The translations under genes and the position numbers were made by a program. A DNA stretch of 64,000 nt from Saccharina japonica (taxonomy: Eukaryota > Sar > Phaeophyceae > Laminariales > Laminariaceae). Under the pieces are notes generated by a model. The model was given only the letters and a program-made list of their open reading frames with translations. It searched no databases and was not told where the DNA came from. Location of the stretch: contig MEHQ01000803.1 in NCBI GenBank assembly GCA_008828725.1, positions 1 to 64,000 on the forward strand. Direction: 5' to 3'. Below, one piece after another: positions 1-15,000 of this stretch; the stretch's first letter is position 1, and each line of letters starts with the position of its first letter.

Positions 1-23
1 CCCCTGTCCCTCCTCGCCCTCAC

Positions 24-3000
24 CTCCTCCGAGATGCGGCACAATGTGATCAGCCACGAGAACACCCCCTCTCGGGACCCCGGCAGGTCCGGCGGTCTCT
101 CGGCGCGCTTGCACGAGAAGAATCCCGGATCATTCCACCGTTTGTCTGAGGAGTGGGGAGTGGGGGTCGGGGTGGGAGGTGGAGGTAGGGTGGGGTTGGG
201 GAGTGGGGGGTGGTGGTGGGCGGTGGGGGTGTGTGTACTCATGTCGTGCATGGCTGTGGTCGTATCATAGGACCATAGACCCTCGCATCCCTACATTGCC
301 GGGGCGGAGCACGTTGGGTTTTCACCAACCAGGCAGACATTGCTTATGCGCCAAGCGCGAAACACAGTGAGGTGTTGGGCGAGTCGCATGAAGGGCGAGC
401 TGCATCCTGCTAAGAACCGCTTGTGAGGCGGACTTGCATACGGGCGACAGCCGCCAATTAATTGGTTTGATTTCTGGTGTGGCCACTTCCAGAGACAGCA
501 ATGGGTATACTATGTATCTGCCCCGTGGGCCCTTACCATGTTACCATATACACACTACGTGATACGATCATTCCGCTTGTGCGGAGTTAAGGTTCTCCAC
601 CCCGCACAAATGATCTAACAAGACCGCCAGCTTTGGTGACCGCCAAAAAAAAAAAAAAAAAAAAAAACGGCACCCTGGTTGTCTAGCTCACGCAGCGAGT
701 GGCGTGTTTTACAGCGTCGTTGCCAACCGACGCCAACCCAACCTATAAATATAATATATTTATAGGGGGGGGGGGGGATAAACCGAGGAGCGGGGCGGAA
801 GTGTTCACCCCAGCATGATACCAGATAGCCCTTGGGTCTAACCCTTTTGTCTACTTGTGTCTTACTGTTATCATGCTAATTCAAACCCCACAGTCTCCAT
901 CCACGCTATTTCCGTGTTGTTGCTATTGCTCTACTGTTGTTGTTGTAAGTGTTGTTGGTATTGTTCTCACAGTAGCCCACCGCCACAAACCTGGCCCGGG
1001 GTCACCAAGAGGCGCAAAAAAAGCCTCTACAGGCAGGTAGGAAAACCAAACATACCGAAATTCAACCCGGAGTGTCAGAGGATGATCAAGCTACGGTAGT
1101 TGCAAACACAAAACAAGAGACGCATGCCACGTGCGACGAAATGGACATGTACGATACCAGATGCTACATGGTGTAATAAAATAGTATAGCTGTCGCTAGG
1201 AACTCGCGCAGCAGGATATGAGTAACTGTCGTCAGCTTGTGTGCATTGGTGGGGAAAACATCAGGAAAAAAACGTCAACGACGTGCCCCGAAAACCCCCT
1301 CTGCACTCCCTTCAGGCGGTACGTTTTTACTATAGAAGTAAATAAAAACATAGGTATTGCTATCACTTGTACGTATAGGGTAACAGGTAGTACAAATGCC
1401 TATCATTAAGAGGGTCATGGTTTCGATACCCGTATAAAACTAAAATTTCTTTTTTGTATGTAAGAGTGCAACGAACTAGACAGATAAAATTATGAGAATA
1501 TGTTGGATAACCACGTAGTAGACGAATAAAATTCTGAGAATTTGATAAAAAGTGCCGACGGAAAAGTGCAGACAGATTCAACTGTTCAATCGAGTAAAAA
1601 AACGGTCGACGCTTTCTCGCAAGGGGTCCCTATCACGAGAGGCTTGGTCAAAATTAGAAACTTGCATTCGCTCGTAATAATCATAGGCAGCGAATGCGTT
1701 TTGTGCGAAAAGTGTCGGACTTTGTAGACCACTCTAAAAAATACACACCACGTAGTACGCGCAATCGAAGTACCACACACAGCTTGCAAACAAAATAAGT
1801 TGCGATACTGTTTTCCATCTCGTCTGCTGTTGTTTTCAATGTTTCAAAGATGGTATACTGTTATTGGGGGGAACATCCATTCACCTCGAGGGACTCAATC
1901 TGCAGCGTGGGGTCGGGTATGACGGTGCTCAGGTACATGATGGCCGGCGTGTGCTCCTGAAAACGAAGCACAGCAACGACAGTACAGCATCGTCGGTAGC
2001 AGAGAAGCACCAAGGCAAGGAATTACAAGACGGTTGTTAGAAACAACGACACGGACCATTGAAAGCAACGCGTTGGGCAGGAACACAAGGGCGTCAAAAG
2101 CGGCAGCGAGCAACACAGAGAACATCATCGTCGTGAGCAGCAACAGTCAACACAGAAGGTTATTTACACGCAACATGCTATTGCCATCAAATAAAGACAA
2201 TATTATCGACAGAAGAAATGATAAAACACAGAGTATCTCATAGCAACACGCTATTAATAGCCAGCTAACAAGGTCCTCATGAGAACAAGTGGCTATTGTC
2301 ATATGCAGACCAAGCGTTTCTAACAAGCAACACGTTACACGAAGGACACGCCCGGGATAAGCAATTAAGCTAAGCAACAACAGGCGATAAGCACAGGCTA
2401 AACCCAAGGCCGATGTTTTTATGCAACAGCAGGCGATGAGTAACAACGGGCGATAAGTAACAACAGGCGATAAGCAACAACAGGCGATACGCAACACAGA
2501 AGGTCGTCATACGCAGCTCGTTCTACTAGAGACAACACACAAGGCTTACAAACTGCAGTAGCGAGCTACAATTAATGTGGGTCATCACGCGCAATAAGCA
2601 ACGCGTTCGGCACAGCACAAGACCATCATGAGCGGTTCAAGCAACACAACACAAACAGACTAAACACAGAAGGTCATCGCGCGCAGCACGCCTTCGCAGG
2701 ACACACGCCTTCAACAGACAAAAGCACCACAAAACGCTCAACAATAGCAGTGAACGAGAAACAGCATGGATCTCCGCGGGGAAGACATCAGGCAGAACAA
2801 GAGGTTTCCAAACGCAGCGACAAGTAACAAGGAACACCGAGAGCCATCCCACGAGACACGCTCCTACCCATAACAAAACAAAACACAAGGAAGGGTCTTC
2901 CTTCCATCATCTCTCCAAACCCAACCACAACAAGCGACAACACGGGTCATCCATTGGGATGTTCACCGCGCTCATTCAGGCAGCTCGCAAGGGGCTCCCT

Positions 3001-6000
3001 ATTGTTTTGGTGCGGTCAAAATTAGAAACTCGCGTTCGCTCGTAACAAACAATTTTGAACAAAATCGGACAGATCGTCGACTCTCTCTTCATGATCTACA
3101 ATAGATCTCCCCAGGGCAACTGTTATAATAGATTCCTGATATGTATGATCTGTATGATCCAGCTCATGCTGCCGGGTGGGAGCTGTGCAATCTGCATGAT
3201 CTAGCACATTGTTTTGGGGCTGGATCTGTACTGTACATATCCTGCACAACATCTCATAACGGCAGGCTAGGATCTAGATGATCTATATGATCTATCTGTA
3301 GATGATCTGTCTGATCTGTCCGATGTGCCAACGTTCGCCTTCTCTCACCCTCGGCGCGGTGTTGATGATCGTCACGATGGACAAAAACCAGCACAGGAAG
3401 ATGATCAGGTCGGCCATCAGCTCCGAAGTGTTGTTGCTGCAAACACAACAAAAACACAAACACACACAAACACACACAAACAAGAAACAAAAAGCATAAA
3501 ATACAAAAAATGAAAAAATAAACGAGCAACGAACAACGCACAAAAAAAGAAGAAAAAAAAGCAGAACACTTTGAAAGGAGAAACGAAAAAAAAGCAAAGA
3601 AATACACGCCGGGTTATCACTGTAAACAAGACAAGGACGAAGGCACGCCGGCGCGCGTGCTAACACCGCGGTCCTAAATCAGGTGGCACGAGCGCCAAAA
3701 ACCATGTGGCACATACAACGTACCTGGCAATCAGCTTCCTCTTTCTCGCGCATGGACGGTGCCATTACTAACTGCATCTACAAACAACAAAGTAACCAAG
3801 CACAGCACCAGGGCACCCCACACATCCACGCACGCACCCACCCGCCTCATGTGAGCCCTTCAGAACTTGAGCCACTTTTTTGGGGGCAGACTACTTGAGT
3901 TTAGTGTGGGATTGTTTTTGCCAGTAGTAAACTCGATGAGCTTAATTACAGTATAAGGGGGAAATGGAGGACAAAAAGGTGACGATTACAGCAGTAGTAG
4001 TAATGGCCACTGCGCGATTGGGGACGATAGACTGGTTGGAATCGGTGTCCGTGTTTACAATGCAGGGAGTCGTACGGCACGCGCGCAAGATGATCTCTAC
4101 CTGTGCTGCTGGGCGCAATGCTGCTCGTAGACGATTGATAGCAGCAAAAGTTATGATAGTTTAGGTCGCAGAAGTGGGAGGTTACAAATTTGGCACCACG
4201 CTCACGTGTAGGGGATGCCCCCCGCGGCGTACTCGTAGAGGGAGTACACGGTGGACAGGAAGGAGAACACCACGGCATAGCTCTGGTGGTGTCGAAGGCG
4301 GAACAGCATAACCTGAGTCACGTCACGCGTCACGTCACACGCCACGTCACACGTCATGACATGTCACGGCGAATTCAAATTAGGCAATAACCAACGTCAT
4401 GGGAGGTCAGGTAAGGTCAGGGTCAGGTCAGGTGACGGCACGCGATGGCAAGTCAAGTCAAACCATGTCCAAAAAGTCACGGCAAAGTCACGTCAAGATG
4501 CGTCACTTGACTACAAATCGCGTACGAATGTCAAAAAGTCACGACAAGTCGCGACAAGTCACGACATGTCAGTCACGACACGTGACGTTTAGTCACGACG
4601 TGCCACGTCATGTATGTGACGCCATACCCTATCATGTCAAAAGCCACGTCAAGTCCCGACAAATCACGCCACAACAATTTACGTAAATGTACAGTCATGA
4701 CACGCCGCATTTCGGCACAATATGCCATGGCATTCGACTTCATCGGAGTTCATGTCACGACAAATCACGTCACAATATTATCACACGACACACGACCTCA
4801 TGTCACGACAAGTCACACCCGGTCACGTCACATTACAATATGTCACGACAAAAATGCCGCCTTGGCAGCGTCGGTGTGGACGCGGCGGGGGCGGGTTCAA
4901 CTCGACACCAAGCACTCGGGCTCAGACCTACAGTATTACTGTCGTATACCAGGCAATAGTCATATTAGGGGGGACCTAGAGTAAATAGAACCAAATAATG
5001 TGAGTCAAAAATAGGGAAATATGTAGGTTTTTGTCTGTACCGTATTATAAGTCGTATTTACTAGTATTTACTATGGTGTCCCGTAATAGAACGTACCGGT
5101 ATTGCTGTAGGTAGAAAAGCAAACAGAAAAATAACGTGAACTGACTGACAGAAAGATGGGAGGATTGATAGAAAAAAAGACGGACAGCGGCAGAGACAGA
5201 AAAGACACAAGCAAAGAACCGAGACAAAGAAAAACACAAAATAAAAGAAAATAAAGAAAAGGCAGAAAGAAGGCGAACATAAAGGAAGGGAAACAAAGCC
5301 AAAAAAAAAGCAAAAAAAAAAACGAAAAAGGGAAGCAAGAAAGAAAGAAAGAAAAAGTACGTGAAAATATGGAAAGAGCGATATGAAAATAGAGAAATAA
5401 GCGTAAAGAAAGGAACGAAAGCATGAACGGAGAACGCGGGGACTCTATACGAAACCCCTCCACCCTCCCCCCTCCTCCTTATGATCCCGACTAACCTGTT
5501 TAGCGTTGCTGCCCGTGAGGTGTCGGAACAGCATCCACAACACGTACAGGGTTCCCAGGCTGTAGTTTAAGTGGCGCGTGCCTGTAAGTCGAGCAGCGCG
5601 TTGGTAGGGGGGGTAGGCGAGTCGAGATAGACGGGGCGGGGCGTAGAAGGGGCGCACGAGAGCGTGTGCGTAAGTGTGCGTGAGAGCGACAAATGGGGAG
5701 GGGGGGGCGGAGGTAGTCTTGCCATGTATGGCCGTAGTCGTACAACCGTAGACCCTCGCATCTCTATGTATACAATGCCGGGACTCTCTCTCTTTCTCTC
5801 TCTCTTTCTCTCTTTCTGTGTCTGTCTGTCTCTCCCTCCCTCGTTCTGCCCCTGCCTTCCGTGCATATCTCCGCATCCCGCCTTCCCTCCCTCTCTCTGC
5901 AACTCCCTCCTTCCCTCTCTCTTCAACTCCCTCCTTCCCTCTCTCTTTAACTCCCTCCCTCCCTCCACCCCTCCCTCCCTCCCTCCGGCCCTCCCTCCCT

Positions 6001-9000
6001 CTCTCTACAACTCCCTCCCTCTCTTCGCGCGAAAGGAAGCCGTCCTCCCTCTCACCTGAGTTCTTGAGCGCACAGTCGGTCACCCCCTCATAGAAGAGGC
6101 AGCTGAGGCTCTGCGTCCCAAGGTACACGCTAAGGCACCACCCATGCTGGAACTTCCCGAATTCATGGCCGACTCCCCGACGTTGGGAAACCGCGACGTA
6201 CGGGAAGGGTGGTTAAGCTTCACGCGGAGGCGCCGGAGCATGACCCATCCCGTCGGCCAGAACATGAGCATCAGAACCGAAGGTCAGGAATAACGCCCCA
6301 AACTCCCCCGCCTGTGGCCGTGTTTAGGGCGTTAGGGGGGAGGTAGGAATGGAGGGGGGAGGGGAGGGAGGGAGGGGAGGGGGGGGGGGGGAGCAGAGAG
6401 AGGGGAGTAAGGGGAGGGGGGGGGGGGCGGGCAGGAGGGAGGTGTCATGGGTTAGATGATGTTTGCAAGGTGTTTGAAAGGTCGGACACGGAAGAATAAA
6501 ATATCTTCGCAAGCTACTATTAATATGGTGTTTGTCTTCTTTACCGATTCTGGGGGGGAGGGGGAGGAATCGATCGTCACTCGTCGCTAATCGGTCGTCG
6601 CTAATCGGTCGTCGCTAATCGGTCGTCGCTAGTCGCTCGTCGTAACCACACACATACATCACTTCTCGTTTCTCCCTTCTCGATTTCCAAAACATCGCTT
6701 ACCGCATATCATCGCCCTTCACTTTGTCTCCCCTCACCTATCTTCCTGGTGTAGTCGTTCGCCACGAGCACCTCGCACGCCGCGTGGAACCAGTAGTGAA
6801 CCACCTCCCAAAATGTCAGGTACGGTATCTGTCACGATAAGGATAACATGGCGCCGTCCACAAACGATGGGGTGGGGGATGGGGATGGTGGGGGGTGGGA
6901 GCGCTGGGTGGAGGGCGAGCATGGTGGGGTGGGGGTAGGAGTTGGGCAGGGGTGTTCAGTCCCACAGCATTGGATGCGCGATTGAAACCAGAGCTTTCCT
7001 CAGGAGCACAGTACTTGTTGCAGCAGGTTTGAACCTTCCTCAGCGGCACGGGAACGGAAAATCATTTTTTTTTTTTTTTTTGTAAGTAACGGGACTGGAT
7101 GATATAATGTGGAAACGAGATTCAGATATTTTCCACGGGATCGAGTGAATCTCGCAGGGGGTCCCACCATCACATACAGTGTACCACGAGTACTTACACC
7201 GCGATAACCCAAGCTCTACTTTAGTACTTAATTCCACGAGTAAAAGCATGCGCATAAGTAAAAACATGCGCTTATCATAACCTCGTCGGCGGCGAAGAGG
7301 TGCATCCAAAGAAACCACGAACGACACCGGCGCTTTTAACCCATTCAGGACTCAAAAAAAAAATCCCTCACTAATTCCAAGTACTTTGTTCCCCAAAACG
7401 TGGGACCAATTCTTAAGGGGTTAAAGACCAGAATGTCATGCGTACCACTACGTATTAACCCATTCAGAACTGGAAACATTATCCCACACTAATTCCAAGT
7501 AGTTTGTCCCCAAAAACAGGGGACCAGTTCTTAAGGGGTTAAGTACCAGCGATAATACCAATATTTAAAACGAGTAGGTCATACCACCGGCTTAAAATTG
7601 CGCTTCTTACCTCCTCTGCGGCGAAGAGGTTAACGCAAAAAGCCGCGAACGACACTACTGTCACCATTGAATACCAGTATTGGACACCATTATTTAATAC
7701 CAGTATTAAAACACCAGTACTTACTACGTATCACCATTTAATCCCAGTGCTTAAATACCAGTATTTAACGCCAGTATTTAACGCCGGTCTTTTACCACCA
7801 ACATTTAACGTCAGTAGTCCACACTGTTCAGAGTGCTAACGTACTTGGTGCAGGGGTATTTATGTAACGGTATTTGGGAGTTCCACAGAGGAAATATGCG
7901 TGTTTCTCTGTGGAGCACTCAACGGTTTGGGTGGTGTCTATCACCCACTCTATGTTTCTTCTTGTTTACTTGTACATCACGGGGAGATTCTACATCTTTC
8001 CCCGACCCAAAGCATCCCGCCAGTCGTCACTTGACAACACACCACCAGTAGCATACCTCCCCAGCGGCGAAGAGGTGAACGCAAAGGGCAGCGAACGAAA
8101 CCGGCGCCAGCTCCCTCGCGAACTCAATGTCCTGGTCCTCGAACAGCCACATCACCACGGCAATCGCGTAAAGGAACGCCGGCGCCACCAGCACAAGCTG
8201 CGGATAGAGAGGCGGTAGTGGTGGAGGGGATGGGGTGGGGTGAGAGGCAGGGGTTAGGGTCAGGGTGAGGGTGAGGGGGGGTGGGGACGAGGGGTTGGGG
8301 TTAGCGTTGGGTGGGGTTAGGGGTGGGTGGGGGTCAGGGTACAGGTGGGGTTGGGGGGGTGGGTGGGTGTTGGAGTTCGGGTTAGGGTTGGGGTTATTGC
8401 GGGTGGGGGTGGGGGTGGGACTGAGGGTGGCGGTGGGCGATGGGGGATTGGGGTTGGGTTACTGGGGGTGTGGGTGTGGTTGTGGGTGTGGATGGGGTTT
8501 TGGGGCTGCACATCAAGGCAGGACCGAACTTCTGTGACGTCGAACACACGATAATATGGTACACGTACGTATACTTGTACCGTGGTTTTATTACCCCGCG
8601 GACGCAGCAAGGCGTCTCGACAACGCTTCTCGGCCGCGCAAGACAGGACAGGACAGGACAGGACAGGACAGGACAGGACAGGACAGGACAGGACAGGACA
8701 GGACAGGACAGGACAAAACTACTGATGTACGAATGGCTGTCCATTAAGCTAAATCTCTACCAGGTAATAAATACTGCGTGAGGCCGCAAGAGGCCGTGAT
8801 GCGCCCAAAACAAACAGCGAAAAACACCCGGACTCCTCCAGAATATTTCCCACCAATCAGCACCACCAAACATCGCCACCGCCAAACCAGCCCCCCTCAC
8901 GAAACCGCATGTCCCACAAACCACAAGTCCTCCCGGCGAGCCCGCTTTTACTCCTCCACTTCAATGCTTCATTGATTGGTTGGCTGCAACCCTGCCTGCC

Positions 9001-12000
9001 CTTGATTGGTTGGATATCCAGGTCCGCTGGTTAAACATTTGGTTGACTGGGTAGGGGCTTTCGTCAGAGCCTCCAGTAGTTCTACTCTTATCGCACAAGC
9101 TAGTACCTGTCAAGCCATTTTCTCAAAAAGAAACTGGACAAGCTAAACGTTGGCTGGTTTCGACTGGTGGCATGATTGCTTGGAGAGTTTGGTTTGGTTT
9201 CTTGCCTGCATCCCGACGGTGATATGAGGGCTCTCGAAGATAGTCCCGACGGCAGAAATCCGCCTGCTGGTGGTCATGGAACTGTGGTTGCTGCTTTCCG
9301 ACCATCGTCGCCCCCCCGCCCCTCCCCCGGCGCCGCTGTAGGACCTCGTCCTGGGAGCGACGAGAGATATGTCGCCGGGCAAGATTCGTACACGCGAGAG
9401 ACAGACGCGGTACAGGGCAAGGGAGACCACGCGGCGGCTGGGTTATCGCAATCGTCCACTTCCTAGATGGTGTAACTCCTTTGGGGCCCATGTATAGATA
9501 TAAGAAGTAAATGAAAAGTGACAAAAAAAAAGCCAAGCTCGGTTGTACAACTCCTGCCGTATAGTTCCTGTACTGCATGCATGTACCACCCCCTGAAATC
9601 CAGCAGCGCCCGGTTGCTCCATGTGGCCGATGCCAAAACGTTTACCGCTATATCTGTCCGCGACCGTACGGGTCGTTCGGTATTTTTCCTATTAATACAC
9701 GTTCGTTAACCCCTTAAGAACTGCTCCCACGAATTTGGGGACAAACTACTTGGAATTAGTGTGGAACATTTTTTTCAGTTCTGAATGGATTAAGCCGGGG
9801 TCCTCGAAGGGCACGAAATATATCAAATACAAGGTTCCCCTCCGGGACGTGCCTAGGGGAGTGAGTGGCGCAAGGACGAATATACCAAATATACGGCGAA
9901 CATTTTCTTCGTCTGATTCCAAGCGTTTCACAGCTCGGACAGATCATTCAGATAATTCCCACACCATGATCTAGATCTTTCAGGGCAGGTATATTCCTGA
10001 TCTGTATGATCTGTATGATCTGTATGATCTGTATGATCTGTATGATCTAGCTCACGTTGCCGGGTGGGAGCCGTATAATCTGCACGATCTACGGTAGTAG
10101 CACATAGTTCCTAGGTTGGATCTGTACTGTACATATCCTGCACAACACCTCATAACGGTTAGTGAGGAACTACAATGGATTATCTAGATCATGATCTATC
10201 TGTAGACGATCTAGATCATGATCTGTCCAACGTGTGAAGTGATCTGTTCCAAAGGTGTGGGTGCAGCGACTATCATTAACAATAGTGCAGATATTACGGG
10301 GGACCATAATAAATTAGGAAACAGGACCTACAGTAGTACACACAATAGGTATATATATCCCTATTTTTACTGACAATAGTAATATTTGGTCCCTATTTAC
10401 TACCAAGAATGGTCTCCCGTAATAGTGTTAGTGTTATCACGGTAAGGCTCGTGCGTACGTAGCGTAGCGGCATTGAGACTTGAGCCCTAGACTGCTGAGA
10501 ATAGAACATAGAACATAGGGGCAAGTAATGATTCGCGTACATGCGCATCAAGGGGGCTCTTGGGCTCCCCTGCCCGCGGCATACACTACAGCCGCAGTAC
10601 GACGTATAATAATATGTACATACGTATGTGTCATATAGTCATATATACGAAACGCAGTAGACGACCGTACAACTCTGTAGGTTACAGTCCTTACTCTATA
10701 CCTGGTACCTGGTACGTACATAAAGAACTGCAGCCTAGACTCAAGCAGTCTACGTACGGCAGCAGTTGTAGGTGTTGTTGCCTCACGCTAGCTCATTGCT
10801 TACACTGCTGCGTACTACGTACAGCACTGAATGTATGATAAGACTAGACCCAAGCAGTCTACGGCAGGCAGCAGTTGTTGTTGTTGCAGTCTCACGTTTA
10901 GCTCATTCTCGTATGCTAGTCCATGGAAACCAAATATCAAAAGGAGCCGGTAAGTATTATACGTGTACCGAAAACAAAACCAAACAAACCTCAGCCGGGG
11001 TACCAGCCGGGGTACCAGGATGACAACCAGTTCCACGACCTACAAATAGTAGAGTACTTTACATGAACAAAAAAACACAAAAAATGAGGCACATTTTGTT
11101 ACTCGCCACAAAAGCAACATACATGACATACGTCAGTGCTGTCCTACGAGCGAAGTGTTGTATCACACACTGGCACACTGGGTGTACCGTATGAGAACTA
11201 CAGTAGAACTGCAGTCTATACTCGGTAGATCAACGAAGTCGGGTAACGGGAATAACCGCAGTGAGAAAACGATCCCGCAGCACAACTGCTGCTCTGCCAG
11301 GTAACTCTACCAGCACAGCAGCAGTACCCGTCACAGGCTAAGAGAAGCAAGCAGCAGCAGCAGCAGTAACAAAAACACCAACAACAACAGGCACCCGCTA
11401 AGCCACGCGGAACATAACACGCTGCACGGCTGCGCAAGTACGCCATCATATTATAGGAAACCGCAGCTTTATCCCTTTACTGACGGCCTCCTGCGCTAAA
11501 ACTACAGCATATTACTGCCAAACGAGGCCTTGACGCACCCAAAATGACTAAAACAAAACCCGTCTCCTATTAACTATTAACTGCGGTAGAGGTACATACC
11601 GTTATTTGGCTGAACTGTTCCGGAACAACAATCGTCGGTATATCATGATTGTGTTGCACTATTTGTCGTTGCATGCCTTAAGGCCACGGAAAGGTTCATC
11701 GGGTAGCACTTTTGTTTTTCTCCAAAAACAGTTTTCGGGTGGAGTATAGAGATCCTCAAGTGACCACCCTTATAAGGCAAAAACATGGTGTTGCACCTCT
11801 ACTGTAGCATGCGTCTGTACCGCCGAGACAGCGACCAAGACAGCCGTAGAGTCGCGCCTAACAGCAGTAAGGTACGGGTAGGATCATGTTGCGCTCGTGC
11901 CGTACGCCTCCTTGCATTGCAACCATTGTGAACTCGGACACCAACGATTGTATCATCCATACCCCAATACGCAGTGGCCGGTACTACTACTACTACTACT

Positions 12001-15000
12001 GCTGCTGTAACCGTCACGGTTAATCGCCAATTTCCCCCTCTATACTAGAACCAAGTTAATCAAGTCCCAACAGGGTTTCATACATGGTGTGGTGGCTTGT
12101 TTGCTGCTGCGCTGTTTGCGCCGCTGCAGAACTCACCCGTAAACGGAACCTGCACTCTCCCGCTTCGTGAGCCTGCTTGAGTCCCTGCGGTGCTGCGCCT
12201 GGCCGATCCTCACCACCACCCCAGGGATGTCTCCGTCGCCCTTCCGAGGCAAAAAAACAGCGAAATCAGCACATCACAAGAAAATAACCCACCGCACACA
12301 AGACACAGATTCGTTAAAACGTTATGACAGCAATGTTGGTGTTTCCGGCTCTAGTCTATCCCTGGTATTACACCAAACCGGTATATAGACTTGCATACAG
12401 CAGCGGCGGGTATGTCACATAGCACCATACCTTCAGCCTGCACATGTATCTTTGATCATACACATAATATATATATACCAGGTAACAGGTAGCTATTATG
12501 TAATACCCGTATCTGGTAACCATTCTGTCGAGAAACAATCGTATTAAAACCCAAACACCCCTTACATGTCCGGACAGAGTGGTACTCGTACTGTACCTGA
12601 TATAACACATACAACAAGCGGAGTTCAGCTGCACTTAGGGCTAGGTACCGGTTGGCGTAGCCAGTACAGCATCCACCGTAGATATTACCCTGCTTGCTGC
12701 CGCGGCAAAGCAAAGTCGAGAACAATCGTACCTCTCCCCCCGGCTGGTGACGGGGGGGGGCTCGCCGGAGGAGATCTGTTGGCGCTTTTTTCGTTTCACT
12801 TCCCATCACAATCCGGGGCAAGCACTACGACTCTATATACCTGGCATGGGTCTGGGTTGGTATTTTGGCGGGGCAAGCACTAGGACTGTATATACCTGGT
12901 ATGGGTCTGGGTTGGTACTATGGCGGCAGACAAGAACTTGTCCGTCGTGCTCAGAGTCTCTGCCTCGCCCACTCTCCACCCTCTCTCGTTTACTCATTTC
13001 TCCCTGAAAGGCTTTCCGTGGTTCGTGATGGCGTTTCGTGGGACGTGCGCAAATTTCCAATACCCTTCAAATGTACTCTTCGATCTACTGGCGCTCTCAG
13101 CTAGTATCAGTATACTGCCATATACGCCAGTAATTTTTTTACTGGCAGCGTATACTGCGCCTACGCAACACCTGTGATATGTACTGGCAGTACCCTGGCA
13201 GTAAGTACACTTCATACTGGCAGCACATACTGCGCCAGCAGAATACCCAGTCCTACGTACTCTACGTGGCTGTATTGGTATACACATATCCGTGCTGTAC
13301 CTGCTGTACCAGGTAGGCCCTTGCATTTACGCGCTCGTATATACGTACCTCATACCTACGTACATCCAGTTTCTCTGCCGTAGAGTCTGGGCTACACCAG
13401 CCAGCAATATGACAGAGGCAACACAGGAACGCAGGTATGAAAGGTCAAAACGCAGAACGGCAGAGTGGGGCACGGTACTCGTATAGTCCAGATATCTACA
13501 TGCATATGTACTGCTGTTGCAGCAGGACACGTTCCGGTATAACTGGTACTACCGGTAATCAAATGAGAGAAACGTGGGGTGGGGACCCTTGGGCATGGAT
13601 CACGCCCTATTACGAGTGCAGGTACTTACCATCACTCCCATGTACGACACCTCGGTATGTATACCGGTAAACGCCGTACACAGCAGCAGTAGACACATAC
13701 GTACGTAGCCGTAATACAATAAAGTTACACAGCAATTAGGGCCGTACAACCTATCGGGTACGAGCCAGGTTCGAGTATAACTGCTGCACAAAAGCACAAG
13801 CACGTACGTATTTATTCCGAGTGATTTGCCCCCAAAAACGCGGGTGCATCAAAGTCGGCGGTGTGCTATGGCTTGCTCGGCTCGGAGCCGCCTTTTCCGA
13901 CCCTTGACCACACCGATGAATCTCTGCTAAAAAACAGAAAGTACGACGTAGGCCGTGCTGTAGTATACGTAAAGGTTCCAAATTGAGCTTTTTGCACATC
14001 GGCATTTTTTCTCGTCGGGTCGGGTGTATTTTCTCGTGCTCTCGGCTGCGGGTACACGCGCCTCAAGTTTGGGCCACGGCCGAGGTCCGTGGCTCGTGCT
14101 CGGGGCGCTTAAGGTCGCGAAAACTGCCAAGTAACTACGGGATCTGTTTCCGGCGAGCTAGGGCCTGCCCGGGCAATGCAAACCCCCACATTTCAAGATT
14201 GGGCTCTCTGTTCTCTGCTGCTCTAACGCTGGCTGCTGATGTTGCATCAAATCCGATTACACTGTCCATGGAACTCTCTACTATGTGGCAGCCACGAAAC
14301 AACAACACTCGCACACAAGCCCCCCCTGGTGTGTGGACCACGGACGGTGCATGTGTGTGCGTGTGTGTGCCGTGTTTCCTGTCCACCTAGGAAGTAGGAA
14401 CGAATACATAGTGTACGAAATCCAGTACTGGACGAAGCATGATAGTAGATCTTCCTAAGGTAGCTATTTAGGCACTCTGATTGGCTAAGGGTATGTTTTA
14501 CGCGGCTCAATCAACTTGGAGTCTTTCCCAGCCACACCATCCCGAGTCACCCTAGATAGAGTCTTTCCAAGCTCACCATCCACGCCAGTCAACCTAGAGT
14601 CTTGCCAAGCACAGCATCCCAGCACTGACCACTGGCATAGGGTTCGGGTTCGGGTTAGGGTTCGGGTCGGAGGGTCGGCTTCAGGCGCCAAGCACAAAAC
14701 CCCCGTAAATATCTACTACCGAGGTTCGTCCATCCCTCACGAAATCTTAGGTGGATGCCGCGCAGGGGCAGGACAACGATGATACGAACGCACACTCCCT
14801 CCGCATTTCAAAAGCAACCGAGCAACCGCGCAGCAACGGCACACACTGCAACAGCAGCAGCGGTGCAACAGCAGTCCAACAGCACCAGCGCTTCACACTT
14901 CGGCCTTTGTCACTGCCACGGTGCTTTTGCGTTCGTATGTATGTGTGTGCAGCGTTCACCAGGAGATATGATACATGCAAGTATGTTCATATTTCCACGT

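Noticed and set aside
3738-3790. Possible minus-strand exon reading MAPSMREKEEADCQ
   Set aside because: Its frame does not connect to either neighbour, while exons 4312-4206 and 3436-3349 join directly in phase 2 without it.
5445-6128. 227-residue minus-strand frame rich in Glu, Arg and Gly
   Set aside because: Most of it is the polypurine complement of the 5770-6045 tract. Only the ends belong to real exons, in their own frames.
9123-9578. 151-residue minus-strand frame
   Set aside because: No recognisable domain, no matching splice sites, and mixed composition without a pattern. Probably chance in an intron.
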